In this document: piece after piece, positions 4,893 to 5,009 of the stretch
Layout of the letters: every line of letters begins with the position of its first letter
Position numbering within the stretch: position 1 is the first letter of the stretch
Source of the DNA: Rickettsiales bacterium
GTDB taxonomy: Bacteria > Pseudomonadota > Alphaproteobacteria > Rs-D84
NCBI GenBank assembly: GCA_031259365.1
Contig: JAIRLP010000091.1
Location: 1-5,009 of the forward strand
Length of the DNA stretch: 5,009 nucleotides
Direction of reading: 5' to 3'
Translations under genes and position numbers: made by a program
The notes under the pieces: generated by a model
The model's input: the letters and a program-made list of their open reading frames with translations, nothing else
What the model was told of the DNA's origin: nothing
The model's database searches: none

Positions 4893-5009
4893 ATGAAAAA
4901 GATTATGATTATTCTTCCAGTTTGCTTTATTCCTGTTTTTACATTTTCCGCATTTGGCGAAATAGCAGCCAAGTCGTACGTCGACAAGATATTAAGCGAT
5001 ATTGAAACC
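4893..5009 (+). CDS. Secreted protein, N-terminal part (cut by window edge)
   Basis: Thirty-nine codons are visible, open to the right edge. MKKIMIILPVCFIPVFTFSA is a textbook signal peptide: two lysines, a hydrophobic core, and a likely cleavage after AFG at residue 22. The mature start EIAAKSYVDKILSDIE has the 'A.K.YVD' pattern often seen at the head of repetitive surface or fibre-like proteins and of some phage tail fibres, so a cell-surface protein is a reasonable but unproven guess. It has a good ribosome binding site, a clear promoter about 200 bp upstream and a long structured leader, suggesting control at the transcription-elongation level. It is divergent from ftsW. Without the rest of the gene no function can be assigned. 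Confidence 0.8.
   Translation, partial: MKKIMIILPVCFIPVFTFSAFGEIAAKSYVDKILSDIET

Noticed and set aside
4718..5005. 95-codon plus-strand frame from a GTG
   Set aside because: It crosses the leader hairpins, and overlaps in another frame a much better gene start with signal peptide and AAGGA site at 4893.

Overview
The window looks like part of a moderately AT-rich alphaproteobacterial genome. FtsW and MurG both read as alphaproteobacterial: MurG has a D-Q in place of the more common H-Q near its sugar-binding end. A near-perfect 33-bp inverted repeat of the 'TCATCCCG...CGGGAT' palindrome type, common in that class, lies near the left edge. I infer a host-associated or gut-type lineage, with low certainty.

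Left part (1-762): the 5' end of a minus-strand XRE-type helix-turn-helix regulator runs off the left edge, with a dyad over its start codon. A 259-bp gap holds the palindromic repeat. A small plus-strand GIY-YIG nuclease-like gene follows; it seems to have lost a block near its C-terminus. It converges on the next gene.

Middle part (763-4637, all minus strand, read right to left): ftsW, then murG, then a gene for a secreted protein with a proline/valine-rich middle and a degenerate OmpA-like C-terminus. MurG makes lipid II on the inner face of the membrane, FtsW polymerises it at the septum, and the third protein probably acts in the periplasm, so the three form a plausible envelope group. 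murC, the usual neighbour after murG, is absent. The ftsW-murG junction is 248 bp and is almost filled by two long palindromes that touch end to end.

Right part (4638-5009): a divergent promoter region carries the same extended -10 box (TGATATAAT) on both strands. The minus copy sits so close to ftsW that its mRNA may be leaderless. The plus copy would start a leader of about 195 nt that can fold into a 5' hairpin, a compact three-way junction and a competing terminator-like hairpin just before the ribosome binding site of a secreted protein gene cut by the right edge. This riboswitch- or attenuator-like leader matches no RNA family I recognise and is the most interesting object in the window.

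No tRNA, rRNA, CRISPR array or insertion-sequence transposase was seen.
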